A DNA stretch of 7,425 bases from Pseudomonadota bacterium (GTDB lineage Bacteria > Pseudomonadota > Alphaproteobacteria > Acetobacterales > Acetobacteraceae), in assembly GCA_021815835.1 (NCBI GenBank), contig JAKAZN010000077.1, positions 1-7,425 on the forward strand, in the 5' to 3' direction. Shown piece after piece: positions 5,909-7,425 of this stretch (position 1 is the first letter of the stretch; every line of letters begins with the position of its first letter). The translations under genes and the position numbers were made by a program. A model generated the notes under the pieces. The model worked only from the letters and a program-made list of their open reading frames with translations. It did not search any database and was not told where the DNA came from.

Positions 5909-7330
5909 ATGCCCGACCCGATCCCCTCCCTCCTGGACGCGCTCCGGAGCGCGCTTGGCCCCGCCGGCCTGCTCACCGATCCCGCCGATACCGCCGCCTA
6001 CGCCGAGGATTGGCGGCGCCTGTACCAGGGGCACGCGCGGGCGGTGATCCGCCCCTCCGACACCGCGCAGGTCGCCACCGCGATGCGCCTCTGCGCCGAG
6101 GCCGGGGTGCCGGTCGTGCCGCAGGGCGGCAATACCTCCATGGTCGGCGGCGCCACGCCGGACGCGGACGGCAGCGAGGTCGTGCTCAGCCTGGCGCGGC
6201 TCAACCGGGTGCGGGAGGTCGATGCGCGCGACCTGACGATGACGCTCGAGGCCGGCGTCACCTTGAAAGCGGCGCAGGATTCGGCGGCCGCTTCGGGGTG
6301 CCTGCTTGGTCTGTCCATCTCCTCCGAAGGGTCGGCGCAGATCGGCGGCGTGCTGGCCACCAACGCCGGGGGGAATAATACCGTACGATACGGGAATGCA
6401 CGCGACCTGGTACTGGGGCTGGAGGTCGTGCTCGCCGATGGTAGCGTCTGGAACGGTCTGCGCCGGCTGCGCAAGGACAATACCGGCTACGCGCTGCGCC
6501 AGTTGTTCGTGGGCTCGGAAGGCACGCTCGGCATCATCACCGCCGCGGTCCTGAAGCTGGCGCCGCGCCCGCGCGAGACCGCGGTCGCGCTGTGCGCCGC
6601 CGCCTCACCGGAGGCCGCGCTGGCGTTGTTCGGCCGGTTCCAGGCGTACGATCCGGGCGCGATCCAGGCGTTCGAATACATGTCGGGCCAGGGGATGGGC
6701 TTCGTGCTGCGCCATATTCCGGGCGCGGTCCTGCCGCTGGCCCGGCCGGCCGATCATTACGTGCTGGTCGAGCTTGCCACCCCCCGCCAGGATGGTGGCT
6801 TGCGCGCGGGGCTGGAGGCCGTGCTGGAAGCGGCGCTGGAATCGGGCCTGATCGCGGACGCCGCGATCGCCGAATCGGATGCCCAGCGCGCGGCGATCTG
6901 GCGGCTGCGGGAAGAACATTCCGAGGCGCAGAAGCGCGAGGGCGCCTCGGTGAAGAACGACGTTTCGGTGCCGGTGTCGGCGGTGCCGGACTTCATCGCC
7001 GCCGCGACCGCTGCCTGCGCCGCGCTGATGCCGGGGATCCGCGCGGTGCCGTTCGGCCATCTGGGCGACGGCAATATCCATTTCAACCTGGAGCAGCCCG
7101 AGGGGGCCGATCCGGCCTGGTTCCTCGCCCAGGACCACGCGATCATGGACACCGTGAACGCGGTGGTGCGCCGTTTCGATGGCAGTTTTTCCGCCGAGCA
7201 CGGGGTGGGGCGGCTCAAGCCGTACATGATGCCCGCGTGGCGCGGCGGGGCGGAGCTGGAGACGATGCGGCGGATCAAGGCCGCGCTCGATCCGCGCGGG
7301 CTGCTCAATCCGGGCAAGGTGCTGCCGTGA
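5909..7330 (+). CDS. FAD-linked oxidase, D-2-hydroxyglutarate / D-lactate dehydrogenase type
   Basis: A 473-residue flavoprotein of the VAO/PCMH fold that oxidises a D-2-hydroxy acid to the 2-oxo acid, passing electrons to an acceptor other than NAD (often quinone or electron-transfer flavoprotein). The N-terminal FAD_binding_4 domain (PF01565, about 45-185) has the pyrophosphate loop PQGGNTSMVGGATP (71-84), GLSISSEGSAQIGG (134-147) and TNAGGNNTVRYGNARDLVLG (151-170). RKDNTGY (188-194) and GSEGTLGIIT (202-211) follow. The C-terminal FAD-oxidase_C domain (PF02913) has KNDVSVP (349-355), GHLGDGNIHFN (383-393) with His384 and His391, and SAEHGVG (428-434) with Glu430-His431, matching the metal-binding residues of D-2-hydroxyglutarate dehydrogenases. 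It ends with the family LNPGKVLP. The start at 5909 gives the normal length; the frame is open upstream but only shadows paaD. It could be a D-2-hydroxyglutarate, D-lactate or related enzyme; glycolate oxidase subunit GlcD is less likely. It follows paaD by 98 bases. Confidence 0.92.
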   Translation: MPDPIPSLLDALRSALGPAGLLTDPADTAAYAEDWRRLYQGHARAVIRPSDTAQVATAMRLCAEAGVPVVPQGGNTSMVGGATPDADGSEVVLSLARLNRVREVDARDLTMTLEAGVTLKAAQDSAAASGCLLGLSISSEGSAQIGGVLATNAGGNNTVRYGNARDLVLGLEVVLADGSVWNGLRRLRKDNTGYALRQLFVGSEGTLGIITAAVLKLAPRPRETAVALCAAASPEAALALFGRFQAYDPGAIQAFEYMSGQGMGFVLRHIPGAVLPLARPADHYVLVELATPRQDGGLRAGLEAVLEAALESGLIADAAIAESDAQRAAIWRLREEHSEAQKREGASVKNDVSVPVSAVPDFIAAATAACAALMPGIRAVPFGHLGDGNIHFNLEQPEGADPAWFLAQDHAIMDTVNAVVRRFDGSFSAEHGVGRLKPYMMPAWRGGAELETMRRIKAALDPRGLLNPGKVLP

Positions 7331-7341
7331 GGTTGGGGGCG

Positions 7342-7371
7342 GCGGCGGCGGGGCGGGTTCCCCGCCGTCGC
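7342..7371 (+). terminator. Strong 12-bp hairpin just after the FAD oxidase stop
   Basis: Arms 7342-7353 and 7360-7371 pair over 12 bp (11 Watson-Crick pairs and one G-U) around a 6-base CGGGTT loop, starting 11 bases after the stop codon. No T-run follows (next bases GGGACTTGGGG), so it is not a textbook intrinsic terminator. Its position and stability suggest a transcript end or a 3' stabiliser. The remaining bases to 7425 show no convincing gene. Confidence 0.5.
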
Positions 7372-7425
7372 GGGACTTGGGGTCGGCACGCCGTTTCTGG
7401 CTGATTTGGGCGCCGGACATATGGT

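Noticed and set aside
1800..6900. Repeated GCGATCGC octamers reminiscent of the cyanobacterial HIP1 motif
   Set aside because: Most copies lie in coding sequence as Ala/Ile/Arg codons in GC-rich genes. I see no regular spacing, and the proteins do not look cyanobacterial.
7421..7425. ATG at the very right edge as the start of a next gene
   Set aside because: Only five bases are available and no ribosome site precedes it, so it cannot be supported.

Overview
The window is high-GC bacterial DNA, densely coding, with third codon positions mostly G or C. The proteins look alphaproteobacterial; a member of the Rhodospirillales/Acetobacteraceae type is my best guess, from gene style only, with no rRNA or marker gene to confirm it. 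Six complete protein genes are present. There is no tRNA, rRNA, CRISPR array, insertion sequence or phage gene, and no non-coding stretch exceeds about 160 bases.

Left part, plus strand: a 161-base leader with an inverted repeat precedes a luciferase-like (LLM class) flavin-dependent oxidoreductase (162-1175). After a 77-base spacer comes an AMP-forming acyl-CoA synthetase (1253-2890). Middle, minus strand: a 12-helix major facilitator transporter (4155 down to 2887) converges on the synthetase so tightly that both stop codons lie in one CTAG palindrome. A GC hairpin just beyond, inside the transporter's 3' end, is the only visible candidate for stopping the synthetase transcript.

Right part, plus strand: a 108-base divergent region separates the transporter from a zinc-dependent alcohol dehydrogenase (4264-5352). 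The dehydrogenase overlaps a PaaD-type metal-cluster assembly protein (5349-5810) by four bases (ATGA). After 98 bases follows an FAD-linked oxidase of the D-2-hydroxyglutarate/D-lactate dehydrogenase type (5909-7330), which ends in a strong 12-bp hairpin.

Taken together the set looks like an accessory catabolic region: a permease, a CoA ligase to activate a carboxylic acid, a flavin oxidoreductase, an alcohol dehydrogenase and a 2-hydroxyacid dehydrogenase. The substrate cannot be read from the sequence. The most unusual point is the PaaD homologue. It normally sits among the phenylacetyl-CoA epoxidase genes (paaABCDE), but here none of those genes is present and it is translationally coupled to an alcohol dehydrogenase. 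I see no clear new defence or mobile system. The other observations are mostly small regulatory-looking structures at gene borders.
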